A DNA stretch of 64,000 bases from Clostridium beijerinckii (GCF_036699995.1 NZ_CP144906.1:4289001-4353000), one strand, 5' to 3'. Numbered from the stretch's first letter, positions 25,162 to 35,712 are shown. The notes: generated by a model not told the origin, from the letters alone. Made by a program: numbers and translations.

Positions 25162-25306
25162 ATTCCGGTCTCCTAACCTAATTTTTTATAGACATATATT
25201 AATAACATTTTTATATTTATATAGTACAATTAATTATTTAAGATATACCTTTATATTCTTACATACAATATAGAAGCTATCAAAATAATATTTTAGTACA
25301 ACTGAA

Positions 25307-25359
25307 ATTAAAATTAGCTGCCTTAAAATAGCAATTTACTTTCTATCTTAAGACAGCTA
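25307..25359 (-). terminator. Terminator after the hexuronate cluster
   Basis: On the minus strand TAGCTGTCTTAAGATAG pairs with CTATTTTAAGGCAGCTA around an 11-nt loop, then ATTTTAATTT. It ends the transcript of the GPH symporter gene. Confidence 0.8.
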
Positions 25360-25446
25360 TAATAACTAAATTGAAACGTATCTAGAGATTATGATTATTT
25401 TGAGCTATTTTAATATGTTAATATTCTATTAGTCAAAAGAATTAAT

Positions 25447-26952
25447 TTACACTGCTGTTTCTTTCCAAACATTTTCATATTTATATCCAGTAAGATTTTC
25501 AACAATTGCCTTTGTTTCTGGAGTTACTTCTTCTTTTGATCCATTGTTTTTTAAACGTTCAACTTCATCTACTAATATACCATGTGTCCTTTTATTAAGT
25601 TTGAAAGTTACAGCACAAATTAACGCAATTACAAGTAAAGATATACACCCAACAGCTAAAAGAGTAGCTATAGTTGATACAACTTGTGGTGATTGAGTCG
25701 CTTGTCCTTTAACAAACCCACTTTCTTGCAATACAACACCTATAACAAATGTAGCTATTGCCACACTACTTTTTCTAGTAAATGTCATAACTGCCGCAAA
25801 AAGACCTTCTCTTCTTTGTCTTGTAACCATTTCATCAACATCAGGAATGAATGGAAATACATTCCATGGAGTAAACTCTAGTAAGCTTCTTCCTACTTGA
25901 TAAATTGTACCAATTACAAATAGTAGTGCAATATTTGATCCTAAGTTACCTACATAAAGTCCATAAAACGCTAATAAACATACAATCATAATAGAATAAG
26001 CCATCTTATATAAGTTACCTGGTCCAACTTTAATCATTAAGAATCCGCCTAATATTGTTACAGGAATACCAATGATGCTAAGTGAAAGTACATTCGCAGC
26101 AGTAGTAGATGAAACACCTAAATTAAATACACAGAAATATATAAATACTGAATTAAATAAATCTTTAGCCGTAAATGAACATATATAAATTGCTAAATGT
26201 TGTCTAAACGCTCTAATCTTAAATGTAGAAACATAGTCACCAGCAACCTTTACAATAGTCATTAATTGTTCACCAAAACTCTTACTTGTAGAACTATTTA
26301 ACAACTCTTGTTCCATTTCAGGTGTAAGGTCTCTTTCCCATGTTACTTTATGTGATATAAGTATACATATCGCATATATAATGGCAAAAACTAATCCATT
26401 AATGAAATATGCTTGAGGGCTCTTGTCACCAAAGAAAGCTATTAATCTTCCTGGAACAAAAGTAGCTAAAAATGTACCTGTTGCCGAAATAAACATTCTT
26501 GATGCCGATAATTTAGTTCTGTCAGTAAAATCTTTTGTCATTTCAGCAGGTAATGTTTCCCATGGAATTAATACCATTGCTGCAATTATTTCAAATAGTA
26601 AATAAGTAACTAAATAGAATGCATAACTTCTTCCTGTTACCCATAGTAATACGTAATCTGCCATTAACGGAGCTCCGATTAATAGGAAGAAACGACGTCT
26701 ACCAAAAAGTTTTCCAAGTTTAGTTTTATAGAAATTATCAGATATACTACCGATAAATAAACTAGCAACTGCATCTACTATACGAGCTATAGCTATAATA
26801 GATGCACCTTCTATCGGTGTTAATCCTGCAAATGTTGTATAGAAAAATAGTAAGAAAGCTCCAATAATGGTAAATGCTCCACCACCCATTAAATCAACTA
26901 GTCCATAGCCAACACCTCTAGCTATCGTGATTTTTCTATTATTATTTGACAT
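25447..26952 (-). CDS. GPH-family (glycoside-pentoside-hexuronide) sugar:cation symporter
   Basis: A 501-residue transporter with 12 membrane segments of the GPH branch of the major facilitator superfamily. The N-terminal GYGLVDLMGGGAF, the loop RLFGRRRFFLLIGAPLM near 82-98 and PWETLPAEMTKDFTDRTKL near 128 are family signatures. It starts 38 bp after uxaC, so uptake of glucuronate, galacturonate or a glucuronide, coupled to sodium or protons, is the likely role. The specificity is inferred from the operon. Confidence 0.88.
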   Translation of the reverse strand: MSNNNRKITIARGVGYGLVDLMGGGAFTIIGAFLLFFYTTFAGLTPIEGASIIAIARIVDAVASLFIGSISDNFYKTKLGKLFGRRRFFLLIGAPLMADYVLLWVTGRSYAFYLVTYLLFEIIAAMVLIPWETLPAEMTKDFTDRTKLSASRMFISATGTFLATFVPGRLIAFFGDKSPQAYFINGLVFAIIYAICILISHKVTWERDLTPEMEQELLNSSTSKSFGEQLMTIVKVAGDYVSTFKIRAFRQHLAIYICSFTAKDLFNSVFIYFCVFNLGVSSTTAANVLSLSIIGIPVTILGGFLMIKVGPGNLYKMAYSIMIVCLLAFYGLYVGNLGSNIALLFVIGTIYQVGRSLLEFTPWNVFPFIPDVDEMVTRQRREGLFAAVMTFTRKSSVAIATFVIGVVLQESGFVKGQATQSPQVVSTIATLLAVGCISLLVIALICAVTFKLNKRTHGILVDEVERLKNNGSKEEVTPETKAIVENLTGYKYENVWKETAV

Positions 26953-26990
26953 ATATTTTTCCTCACTTTCATCAATTAAGTGTTTCCGAA

Positions 26991-28412
26991 TTATTTTTCA
27001 TCAAATCCAAAATATTCTTTTGCATTGCTATAGCATATACCTTGAACAATTCTTTTAAGTAATTTATCATTTTTAGGTACTTCTCCGTTTTCTACCCATT
27101 CTCCAATTAAATTACAAGCAATTCTTCTAAAGTATTCATGCCTAGTATATGATAAGAAACTTCTAGAATCAGTTAACATTCCAACAAAGCGTCCTAACAA
27201 TCCAAGGTTTCCTAATGCCTTCATTTGTTCAATCATTCCATCCTTATTATCATTAAACCACCAAGCTGCACCGAATTGCATTTTTCCTGGAATTCCATCC
27301 CCTTGAAAATTTCCTATCATAGTTCCAAGAACATAGTTATCCTTTGGATTTAATGTATATAAAATTGTTTTTGGAAGAGAATTTTCTTTGTCTACAGAAT
27401 CTAAAAGCCTAGAAAGCGGATAAGCTATACTTTCATCATTAATTGAATCAAATCCTGTATTAGGTCCTATTTCTTTAAACATTTTTGTATTATTGCTTCT
27501 AAGAGCTGCAATATGAAGCTGCATAGTCCATCCTAACTCATGGTAAAGCTTAAATACATGTCTTAACGTATAGGTTTTATATTTTTTCTCTTCATCAGTA
27601 CTTATAGTCTTTCCATCTAAAACCTTTGCAAATATAGCTGCAGCTTCTTCTTTTGAGGCATCTGCATAAACTACAACACCATCTATACCATGATCAGCTA
27701 TTCTGCATCCAACTGAATGGAAAAATCTTATTCTTGAATCAAGAGCTTTTAGAAATTCATCATAATTGTCTATAGATATTTCAGACACTTTTTCTAACGC
27801 TTTTACCCAAGAAACAAAACCATCTAAATTTATTTCAATTCCTTTATCTGGTCTTAGAGTAGGTAAAACATTTACATTAAAGCTAGTATCTTCTTTAATT
27901 TTTATATGATATTCTAATGTATCTATCGGATCATCTGTTGTACATATAGTTTCAACATTTGATTTTATAATTAAATCTCTAACATTAAAACCTTCTCCAT
28001 TTAATAATTCATTGGTTCTCTTCCAAATTTCAGGAGCAGTATCTTCATCAAGTGGTTCGTATATTCCAAAGAATCTTTGAAGCTCTAAATGAGTCCAATG
28101 ATAAAGAGGGTTTCCTATAGCCATAGGTATAGTTTGTGACCATGCCAAGAATTTATCATAATCACTTCCATCTCCTGTGATGCATTTTTCATCCATACCA
28201 TTACTTCTCATGGCTCTCCATTTATAATGATCACCATAAAGCCATGCTTCAGTTATATTACTAAATTTTTTGTTTTCATATATTTCTTTTGGATCAATAT
28301 GACAGTGGTAATCAATAATAGGCAAGTTTTTAGCATAATTATGATATAAATCTATAGCTGTTTGATTAGATAGTAAAAAATTCTCATCCATAAAATTTTT
28401 CATATTCGTCAT
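26991..28412 (-). CDS. uxaC: Glucuronate isomerase (uronate isomerase)
   Basis: A 473-residue uronate isomerase of the amidohydrolase superfamily, which turns D-glucuronate into D-fructuronate (and galacturonate into tagaturonate). The metal-site motif YHCHIDPKEI lies at 35-44, WTHLELQRFFGI near 125, and TDSRSFLSYTRHEYFRRI near 432-449 is the family C-terminal signature. Length matches the family. Start at 28412 or at the ATG three codons later (28403) are both possible. It forms the first step of the hexuronate route encoded here with uxuB and uxuA. Confidence 0.95.
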   Translation of the reverse strand: MTNMKNFMDENFLLSNQTAIDLYHNYAKNLPIIDYHCHIDPKEIYENKKFSNITEAWLYGDHYKWRAMRSNGMDEKCITGDGSDYDKFLAWSQTIPMAIGNPLYHWTHLELQRFFGIYEPLDEDTAPEIWKRTNELLNGEGFNVRDLIIKSNVETICTTDDPIDTLEYHIKIKEDTSFNVNVLPTLRPDKGIEINLDGFVSWVKALEKVSEISIDNYDEFLKALDSRIRFFHSVGCRIADHGIDGVVVYADASKEEAAAIFAKVLDGKTISTDEEKKYKTYTLRHVFKLYHELGWTMQLHIAALRSNNTKMFKEIGPNTGFDSINDESIAYPLSRLLDSVDKENSLPKTILYTLNPKDNYVLGTMIGNFQGDGIPGKMQFGAAWWFNDNKDGMIEQMKALGNLGLLGRFVGMLTDSRSFLSYTRHEYFRRIACNLIGEWVENGEVPKNDKLLKRIVQGICYSNAKEYFGFDEK

Positions 28413-28802
28413 CCTACTCTCTCAAATAAATATTTTATATTTGTAAAGCATTGAATATTTGGGTTAATAACACACATTATTGTAATTTGCATCCACTCAA
28501 CACTTTACTACAACGTTTTCTTCGCCTTTATATATTAACCTTATTACATTTGAAATTATTTATCTTATTAATCTAGCTAACTTAACCCCCTTACTTAAAT
28601 GATATCAATAAAACTCTTATTTTTCTTTTGTATACTCCTCTTGATATTTTCGTAAGGTTGTTAATTAGCATTGCTTATGTTATAATGTACTTCATATTAA
28701 TTTTCTTAAACATTCTTTATCATTCTTTGTTTGTATTATTGGGCAGATAATAAATGAAGAATGATAAAAATGTTTATTTTTATACTCGATTTTCTTATAT
28801 AA
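28413..28802. other. 390-bp gap between uxuB and uxaC with a long inverted repeat
   Basis: AAACATTCTTTATCATTCTT (28708-28727) and AAGAATGATAAAAATGTTT (28757-28775) are complementary apart from one extra base, with a 29-nt loop. It has no U-run on the minus strand, the strand of the flanking genes, so processing, attenuation or an operator are as likely as termination. The rest of the gap is AT-rich with no gene and no copy of the GntR operator. Confidence 0.5.
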
Positions 28803-30416
28803 TTATTTGCAATTTAAATATTTTTCCAAAGTTGCTCTAACAGCGCCAACACCTGAAATTAATTCATTAAAATAACCTTCAATTTTCTCACCTAAACCTA
28901 CAGTATAAAGATTTACTCCAAAAATTTCTTCATTTATTAGTATTGGTTTTAAACTATCCTTTGCTGATTCTTTAGTACCTAGTTTTATATCAGATACATA
29001 TTTTCTTAGTTCATCTAATAAAGGATCTGGACTTAATTCCATAACATTACCATTATCATCTAATCCCATTAGATATCTACACCAGCCTGCTATAACTAGA
29101 GGAATATATTTAAGTTCCTTAGCGTCTAAATCTTCTCTATTATTATAAGCTTTAATTGTTTCTCCAAATCTTATTCCAACTTTTTGAGATGTATCTGAAG
29201 CAATTCTTTGTGGTGTATCAGGTATATATGGATTTGGAAGCCTAACTTCAACTACCTCTTTAATAAAGTCTTCAGGTTTTAATATTCCTGGATTAACAAC
29301 AACTGGCATTCCTTCTTCGTATCCAATTTTTTCTACTAATTTCTTTAAAGCTGGATCCTTCATCTCGTCTGCAATTAAATTAAATCCAAGTAAGCATCCA
29401 TAAACTGCTAAAGAAGTATGTAGTGGATTTAAACAAGTAGTTACCTTCATTGTTTCAACTCTTTCAACAGTTTCTCTATCTGTTAAAAATACTCCTGCTT
29501 CCTCTAAAGGCATACGTCCATTTGGAAAATTATCTTCTATTACAAGATATTGAGGTCCTTCTGCATTTACGAAAGGTGCAATATAAGTGTTTTTGCTAGT
29601 TGTTACAATCTTAGTACTATCAAATCCAACTGATTCCAATGTGTCCTTAACACTTTGAGATGGTCTAGGTGTAATTTTATCTATCATACTCCAAGGGAAA
29701 GATACCTTTTTAGTATCATTGATATATTCAAGAAAACCTTTATCAACTAATCCATTTTCTATCCATTTCTTTATCATTGTTTCCATAGCATTGTGAAGTT
29801 TTTCACCATTCTTAGAACAATTATCCATACTTACAAAAGCTATTGGAAGTTGTCCATTTTGATATCTTACATATGCTAGGGATGCAACTTTAGCTATAAT
29901 ACTTACAGGGTGTTCTAAACCATCTGTTGTATCTTGTTCAGATAAATTCTTCACACTATAACCTTTTTCTGTTATTGTAAAACTTGCTATTTGTAAAGAT
30001 GGATTTGAAAATATTTCTTTTAACCTATTCCAATCTTTTTCTCTTAAGTAATCACCAGCTAAGCTTTCACCTATACTTCCTACCACTTTTTTCTCTAAGC
30101 TACCATCAGGTTTCATAATTACTAGTAAACTCAAATTATCATAAGGAGAATAAATTTCATCTATAATTTCATAGTCATATCCTTCTACAGCAACAATACC
30201 AGATTCTACTTTCCCTGTATTTAAAAGTTCCTGTTGTAATATTGCTATAAATCCTCTGAATATGTTTCCTGCTCCAAAATGAATCCATGTAGGATTTTCC
30301 TTAGTTGATGCTGACATCTTATCATAATCAAACTTTGGAATCTCAATTCCAGCTTTTTTCCATAAATCAGTATTTTTGATACTTTCCTTACTTAGTACTA
30401 TTTTGGCGTTATTCAT
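28803..30416 (-). CDS. uxuB: Fructuronate/tagaturonate reductase (mannitol dehydrogenase family)
   Basis: A 537-residue NAD-dependent reductase of the polyol dehydrogenase family, which reduces D-fructuronate to D-mannonate. The nucleotide-binding stretch HFGAGNIFRGF lies at about 49-59, and family blocks SFTITEKGY (about 148) and CLNPLHTSLA (about 335) are present. The reading frame extends to a GTG at 30425, but that lies within the GAGGTGA ribosome site, so ATG 30416 is preferred. Situated between uxuA and uxaC, it fits fructuronate as the substrate. Confidence 0.92.
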   Translation of the reverse strand: MNNAKIVLSKESIKNTDLWKKAGIEIPKFDYDKMSASTKENPTWIHFGAGNIFRGFIAILQQELLNTGKVESGIVAVEGYDYEIIDEIYSPYDNLSLLVIMKPDGSLEKKVVGSIGESLAGDYLREKDWNRLKEIFSNPSLQIASFTITEKGYSVKNLSEQDTTDGLEHPVSIIAKVASLAYVRYQNGQLPIAFVSMDNCSKNGEKLHNAMETMIKKWIENGLVDKGFLEYINDTKKVSFPWSMIDKITPRPSQSVKDTLESVGFDSTKIVTTSKNTYIAPFVNAEGPQYLVIEDNFPNGRMPLEEAGVFLTDRETVERVETMKVTTCLNPLHTSLAVYGCLLGFNLIADEMKDPALKKLVEKIGYEEGMPVVVNPGILKPEDFIKEVVEVRLPNPYIPDTPQRIASDTSQKVGIRFGETIKAYNNREDLDAKELKYIPLVIAGWCRYLMGLDDNGNVMELSPDPLLDELRKYVSDIKLGTKESAKDSLKPILINEEIFGVNLYTVGLGEKIEGYFNELISGVGAVRATLEKYLNCK

Positions 30417-30514
30417 TTTTTTCACCTCTTTAAAACTATTGCTAATAAAGTCAATACTATTAATTATCTTTTGTATCTTAAGATTCTATGAACTAAAATT
30501 CTTAGTTATCTCTT

Positions 30515-31576
30515 TTATTTATTTCTTTCAAGAGAATCCCATATTCCCCATAAATACATAATTCCAAGTGCTCTATCATAAAGTCCATAACCTGGTCTAC
30601 ACTTCTCATTCCAAATATGTCTTCCATGGTCTGGTCTTACATATCCAGTAAATCCAACTTCGTGATAAGCTTTAACTATATCACATATATCTAATGAACC
30701 ATCACAAGTTCTATGAGATGTTTCAATAAAATCACCATTTTCATAAATCTTTACATTTCTGATATGCGCAAACGCAATTCTGTTACCAAATTCTCTTATC
30801 ATAGCTGGAACATTATTATTAGGATCTGAACCTATAGCTCCACTGCAAAGAGTTAAACAATTATACGGATTATCAACAAGTTTTAATAATCTTGCTAAAT
30901 CGTCTCTGTTCTTAACGATTCTTGGTAATCCAAATATTGGCCAAGGTGGATCATCCGGATGCACTGCCATCTTAATATCATTAATTTCAGCTACAGGAAT
31001 AATTTGTTCTAAGAAATATTTTAAATTGTTCCACAAATCTTCTTCTGTTACATTCTTGTATGCTTCGAAAAGCTGTGTTAAATTCTTTAATCTTTCTGGT
31101 TCCCAGCCTGGCATTGTAAGATCTGGATTAGATGCAATTTTGTTAACTAATTCCATTGGATCTATATCTTTAATCTTTGCTTTTTCATAAAAAAGAGCTG
31201 TTGATCCATCTTCTGCTTTCTTGTATAGATCTGTTCTAAGCCAGTCAAATACAGGCATGAAATTATAGCAGATTACTTTAACTCCAACCTTAGCTAACTT
31301 TTCTATTGTCTTTTTATAATTTTCTATATACTTGTCTCTTGTTGGTAAACCTAATTTAATATCCTCATGTACATTAACACTTTCAACAACATCCATATTA
31401 AATCCATATTTGTCAGCTGATTTTTTTACTTCAAGAATCTTTTCCATTGGCCATTCTTCACCTGCTGCCATATCATGAAGAGCCCAAACAATTCCCCCTA
31501 CTCCAGGAATTTGCTTTATTTGTTCAAGTGTTACGGTATCATTACCTTCTCCGTACCATCTAAAACCCATTTTCAT
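30515..31576 (-). CDS. uxuA: Mannonate dehydratase
   Basis: A 353-residue mannonate dehydratase, which dehydrates D-mannonate to 2-keto-3-deoxygluconate in the hexuronate pathway. It has the TIM-barrel family start MGFRWYG and the conserved ends [18 protein letters not shown] near 202, [12 protein letters not shown] near 243, and [15 protein letters not shown] [10 protein letters not shown] near 319. The family uses a divalent metal (Mn2+). It lies between the GntR regulator and uxuB, all in one direction. An ACAGGAGTGA site precedes the ATG. A small hairpin (GATTGT/AACAATC) is 45 bp upstream. Confidence 0.96.
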   Translation of the reverse strand: MKMGFRWYGEGNDTVTLEQIKQIPGVGGIVWALHDMAAGEEWPMEKILEVKKSADKYGFNMDVVESVNVHEDIKLGLPTRDKYIENYKKTIEKLAKVGVKVICYNFMPVFDWLRTDLYKKAEDGSTALFYEKAKIKDIDPMELVNKIASNPDLTMPGWEPERLKNLTQLFEAYKNVTEEDLWNNLKYFLEQIIPVAEINDIKMAVHPDDPPWPIFGLPRIVKNRDDLARLLKLVDNPYNCLTLCSGAIGSDPNNNVPAMIREFGNRIAFAHIRNVKIYENGDFIETSHRTCDGSLDICDIVKAYHEVGFTGYVRPDHGRHIWNEKCRPGYGLYDRALGIMYLWGIWDSLERNK

Positions 31577-31744
31577 AGTAATATCACTCCTGTCCTCTTA
31601 TTGTCCTTTCTTCCAATATACTGATTGTCGCAGAACAATCATATACCAGGTCCTTTAATTTGTATTTTCTTATATCTATAAGCCTCACCTCCTTAAATTT
31701 AAAAATAATTAACATTATATCTTGAATCTGTTTGATTGCTTTAG

Positions 31745-32419
31745 TTATTCCTTAAAATAGTTAGGATAAGCTTCTTTTATCTTTTTCTTATCGAAGGTAA
31801 CCATGTTCAAATGTTCCTTCATAAATCCTTCTGCTATATCTATATTTTTATCTTTTATCGCATTGAAAATTTCTTTATGTTGAAGATATATGTTATCCCA
31901 GCTAGAATTAGTTACTAATCTAAGCATACGAATTCGTTGAAACTCTGTACTTCCATCATTAATACTATTCCATATTCTTCTTTTGTTACTTCCTTCAAAG
32001 ATTATCTTGTGAAATTCCTCATCTGCTTCAAATAATTTCTTATAGTCATGATTCTCAATATACATTTTCTGAAGTTTCAAATTCATTTCTAAGGCTAATA
32101 AACTTTCTTGTGAAAATTCTTTACAAGCCTCCTTCACCACAGCTCTTTCTAAATGCTCACGTAAAAATCTTCCTTCTTCAACTGCAGATAAATCAATTAA
32201 AGAAACAACCGTTCCTTTTTGAGGATAAATATTAACTAGCCCCTCTTGAGCTAACCTAACAAGTGCTTCTCTTACTGGAGTTCTACTCACACTATACTTT
32301 TCCGAAAGTTCCTTTTCAGAAATGCTAGTACCAGGCTCAAGATATAAATTAATAATTTCATCTCTAAGTTTATAATATATAGTTTTACTTGTTGTATTTT
32401 TATTTACCTCTAAAGCCAT
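31745..32419 (-). CDS. GntR-family (FadR subfamily) regulator of the hexuronate cluster
   Basis: A 224-residue regulator with an N-terminal winged helix (PGTSISEKELSEKYSVSRTPVREAL, about residues 28-52) and a helical FCD ligand-binding domain, as in UxuR/ExuR. It should bind the two palindromes upstream and release them on a hexuronate-derived inducer. A longer frame begins with TTG 32443, but AAGGGAG is correctly spaced for ATG 32419. It is the first gene of the transcript carrying uxuA and uxuB, so it probably represses itself and the pathway. Confidence 0.88.
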   Translation of the reverse strand: MALEVNKNTTSKTIYYKLRDEIINLYLEPGTSISEKELSEKYSVSRTPVREALVRLAQEGLVNIYPQKGTVVSLIDLSAVEEGRFLREHLERAVVKEACKEFSQESLLALEMNLKLQKMYIENHDYKKLFEADEEFHKIIFEGSNKRRIWNSINDGSTEFQRIRMLRLVTNSSWDNIYLQHKEIFNAIKDKNIDIAEGFMKEHLNMVTFDKKKIKEAYPNYFKE

Positions 32420-32446
32420 TTTTATATTCTCCCTTACTTTCAAGTG

Positions 32447-32466
32447 CTACCATACTTGTATGGTAG
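32447..32466. promoter_or_regulatory. GntR operator 1 of the hexuronate cluster
   Basis: CTACCATACTTGTATGGTAG has perfect 9-bp arms around a 2-bp centre. It lies in the leader, 28 bp before the regulator's start codon and 72 bp (centre to centre) from operator 2. An even spacing of about seven helical turns would allow looping. Assignment to the GntR protein is by position and symmetry. Confidence 0.75.
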
Positions 32467-32518
32467 ATGTACTTATATTTTATCATAAGTATTTTAAAAA
32501 ATCTATTATTAATCGATG

Positions 32519-32538
32519 CTGCCATACTTGTATGGTAG
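32519..32538. promoter_or_regulatory. GntR operator 2 of the hexuronate cluster
   Basis: CTGCCATACTTGTATGGTAG differs from operator 1 by one base. It starts about 10 bp downstream of the -10 box, across the expected transcription start, a classic place for repression. Confidence 0.75.
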
Positions 32539-32548
32539 TTATGTTTTA

Positions 32549-32577
32549 ATAATAATCATAACCGTTTACAATGTCAA
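32549..32577 (-). promoter_or_regulatory. Hexuronate operon promoter with a cre-like spacer
   Basis: On the minus strand TTGACA (32572-32577), a 17-bp spacer and TATTAT (32549-32554) form a good sigma-A promoter. The spacer contains TGTAAACGGTTATG (32557-32570), close to the CcpA cre consensus TGTAAACGGTTACA, which would allow glucose repression by blocking RNA polymerase. Confidence 0.7.
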
Positions 32578-32762
32578 GATAAATATTTAATTTTTTTCAA
32601 ATGCATTAACTTACAATATAGTTAGCAATAATGAGAAAATTGCAGAAAAATGTAGTATAATTGTACGTATTTCATATATACGCTGATTTTTTAGACCTTG
32701 AGTATAATATTGGTTAGATATATTATCAATATGGAAATTATTATGTTTGAAAGGGGAAAATT

Positions 32763-34442
32763 ATGCTGAAAAATATTAAAATTATCAATAGCATTATTTT
32801 GATGGTTATCTTATCAACGGTTGTATCGTTATCTATCGCAATAATTGGTTATAATAATATGAAAACGATTAACTCAAATTCATCATCAATGTACACAATT
32901 GCATTAACAAGAATTATTAAAACTGAGGAAATTAGACAAACCTTCTTAAATATTCGGTTAAATGTCAATAGGATTTCTATATCTGAATTTAATGATGATG
33001 ATGTAGCAGTTATAGATAATGACTACTCTGCCATAAACAAAATGGTAGAAGATTATGAAAACCTATCGCTTAGCACTATAGAGACAAACAATTTATCCGA
33101 ATTTAAGAAGGACTCCTCAGCTTATTATGAGCAAATTAAGAATCTTGAAAAAGGCAATAAATTATATGGTATAGATTTAGAAAAATTTAATCAATTGGGA
33201 GTTGAAATGCAACTTTTTCTTGATAATTTAGTAACTTATAGTTCAAATACTGCTAATACTCTACATAATGACAATATGAGTTTATACATTAGAAGCACTA
33301 AAATCTTTTTTATCACTTTCTTCATTGGTTTTATTCTTCAGATACTTGTTTCCTCCTCTATAATCTTAGTTATAAGAAAGTCTATAAAAGAAATAATGTC
33401 CGATTTGGATAATGTTGCTCGAGGTGACTTTAGTTTCGAAATAAACACTGACTTAAAAAACGAATTTGGCAGAATGAAAAAATCACTCAAAGTAACAATT
33501 TCAAACATTTCTTCAATGCTCGAAGAAGTGCGAAATTCAGCAAATGTTGTAAATATACAAGCAACTAATTTATTAGGAGCTTCAGATGAAATGTCTTCTT
33601 CTGCACAAGAAATTAATGCCGCTGTTCAAGAAGTCGCTAATGCTGCTACTGAACAATCTAGTGACTTAATGAATGTAAAAACTTCATTGGATAGTTTCGC
33701 TGATTCACTAGATCAAATAACCGCGTCAATTAATGATGTAAACTCAAATATACATAATATTAGTTCAATGGCCGAAGATAGTAACTCTAAATTAGAATTT
33801 TTATTTAATTCTATTAGAGATGTAAACGAATCTTTTGACACTGTAAGAAATAAAGTTATTCAATTAGATAACCATGTAGAACAAGTAAATAACATAACTA
33901 CTATTATAAATTCAATTGCTGATCAAACTGACTTATTAGCATTAAACGCTGCAATTGAGTCTGCTCGTGCAGGAGAAGTAGGGCGTGGATTCTCTGTAGT
34001 TGCAGAGGAAATCAGAAAACTCGCGGAACAATCTAAAGTATCTGCCAGTAATATAAGTGGCTTGATTACTAATATTAATAATGAAGCCCAAATAGCAGTT
34101 AAGACCACTGATTTAGGTAAAGATAGCTTAAATAATCAATCAGTCCTTATTGAAGATTCTATAAAATCTTTTGCTTTAATATTTAAGGCTATAAATACTA
34201 TATTGCCTAGAGTTGATAATATAAATAAATCTATTGAAAATATAAATATTGAAAAAGATCTAATAATCTCAAAAACATTAGATATTTCTGGAGTATCAGA
34301 AGAAAATGCAGCTTCATCTGAAGAAATAGCAGCCTCAGTACAACAAATAAATTCATCTTTTAATGATGTAGCAACTTCGGCTCAAACTTTATCAAATTTA
34401 ACAACCTCTATGATGAACGAAGTAAGTAAATTTAAATTATAA
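32763..34442 (+). CDS. Methyl-accepting chemotaxis protein paired with the following binding lipoprotein
   Basis: A 559-residue chemoreceptor. TM1 spans about 9-29 and TM2 about 181-204; the extracellular part is a four-helix-bundle domain of about 150 residues. HAMP runs to about 258 and the signalling hairpin tip is [28 protein letters not shown] near 390. The last residues lack a CheR-tethering pentapeptide. It diverges from the hexuronate operon, 320 bp away, and the next gene (81 bp downstream) is a solute-binding lipoprotein. Together they look like a two-part sensor, perhaps for uronates or another plant sugar acid. The ligand is inferred from location only. Confidence 0.92.
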   Translation: MLKNIKIINSIILMVILSTVVSLSIAIIGYNNMKTINSNSSSMYTIALTRIIKTEEIRQTFLNIRLNVNRISISEFNDDDVAVIDNDYSAINKMVEDYENLSLSTIETNNLSEFKKDSSAYYEQIKNLEKGNKLYGIDLEKFNQLGVEMQLFLDNLVTYSSNTANTLHNDNMSLYIRSTKIFFITFFIGFILQILVSSSIILVIRKSIKEIMSDLDNVARGDFSFEINTDLKNEFGRMKKSLKVTISNISSMLEEVRNSANVVNIQATNLLGASDEMSSSAQEINAAVQEVANAATEQSSDLMNVKTSLDSFADSLDQITASINDVNSNIHNISSMAEDSNSKLEFLFNSIRDVNESFDTVRNKVIQLDNHVEQVNNITTIINSIADQTDLLALNAAIESARAGEVGRGFSVVAEEIRKLAEQSKVSASNISGLITNINNEAQIAVKTTDLGKDSLNNQSVLIEDSIKSFALIFKAINTILPRVDNINKSIENINIEKDLIISKTLDISGVSEENAASSEEIAASVQQINSSFNDVATSAQTLSNLTTSMMNEVSKFKL

Positions 34443-34523
34443 TTGTTGTTATAAATAGCTTAAGATGTATTTTGCAATTTTAAACTAGAGAGCATTATAT
34501 ATAAACTAAAATGGAGGATAATT

Positions 34524-35699
34524 ATGAAAAATTTAAAATTTTTAAATGTTGCACTTGTAATAGTTTTTATGACGACTATATTAACAGGCTGCGATTCAAA
34601 AAATGTTTCCAAATCAACGCAGCCTATTACTTTAAATATAATAGATGTTTCAGGAAGTATGCAATTAGTCGGAGATTCCATAGATCAATTTAAAGCTGCA
34701 AACCCTGATTTAATAGGAGATGTCGTAGTAAAAAAATCTACTGCATTAGAGGCTCCATCTTTATTAAAAGCTCAAATTTTATCTGAAGATATGCAAACAA
34801 ATTTGATTTTTACTGGAATTGATGGTCTTTCCACATGTATTGATAGAGATGTTATAGAAAATATTATGCCTGCATATAGCAGCAGATTTCCTGATTTAGA
34901 AAGTAATTATAGTTCTGGTGCTAAAGCCACTTATGATTTAGTAAAAGGTTATGGTATAACTTATGTGTATTCGCCTAGCGGACCATTTTTCACTTATAAC
35001 CCGGATGTTGTACAAAATGTGCCTAAAACGCCTGATGAACTTTTAGCTTTTGCCAAAACTAATCCTGGTAAATTCACATATGCAAGGCCTGCTGCTTCAG
35101 GACCAGGAAGAATTTTTCTTCAAGGCTTACCATATATTCTTGGAGACAAAGATCCTAAAGACCCCAAAACTTGGGACAAGACTTGGGCTTATCTTAAGGA
35201 ATTAAACCAATACATAGATTATTATCCTGCAAAGACTGGTACTACATTCACAGAATTGAAGGGCGGAAAAAGATCTATTATAGCAAGTCAGTTAGGATGG
35301 GATATGAATCAGAGGATCATAGGTGGTATTCCACAGACATATCAAGGATTCGTATTTAACAATACTACACTAGTTTCAGATGCTCAGTATATGGCAATTC
35401 CAAAAGGACTTAGCGATGAACAAAAAAATGTAGTTTTAAAACTAATAGCATGGCTTATGACACCAAAAATGCAAGCGATAACATACGATAGCGGTTATTT
35501 TTATCCTGGACCTTCTATAAAAAATGTTTCACTTGATATGGCTCCAAAAGAAAGTCAAGATAAAATAAAGCCAGCTATAAGACAATCTTATGAAGATTCT
35601 ATTAAGACACTTCCGAGTTCGACACAATTAGATACAACTAAATTCATGGAAGCTTTAAATATGTGGGATCAATTATTTGGAACTAAAGTAAAAAGATAA
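34524..35699 (+). CDS. Solute-binding lipoprotein (family 1-type), likely partner of the chemoreceptor
   Basis: A 391-residue lipoprotein with signal peptide and lipobox LTGC (C23). The mature part has a type-2 periplasmic-binding fold as in extracellular solute-binding proteins (FTYARPAASGPGRIFLQG near 184, IASQLGWDMNQRI near 251, LIAWLMTPKMQ near 310). It has no neighbouring ABC permease or ATPase gene and follows the chemoreceptor by 81 bp with a GGAGGA site, so a dedicated chemosensory role is likely. The ligand is unknown. A strong terminator ends the unit. Confidence 0.85.
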   Translation: MKNLKFLNVALVIVFMTTILTGCDSKNVSKSTQPITLNIIDVSGSMQLVGDSIDQFKAANPDLIGDVVVKKSTALEAPSLLKAQILSEDMQTNLIFTGIDGLSTCIDRDVIENIMPAYSSRFPDLESNYSSGAKATYDLVKGYGITYVYSPSGPFFTYNPDVVQNVPKTPDELLAFAKTNPGKFTYARPAASGPGRIFLQGLPYILGDKDPKDPKTWDKTWAYLKELNQYIDYYPAKTGTTFTELKGGKRSIIASQLGWDMNQRIIGGIPQTYQGFVFNNTTLVSDAQYMAIPKGLSDEQKNVVLKLIAWLMTPKMQAITYDSGYFYPGPSIKNVSLDMAPKESQDKIKPAIRQSYEDSIKTLPSSTQLDTTKFMEALNMWDQLFGTKVKR

Positions 35700-35712
35700 T
35701 AATGAAGTTAAG

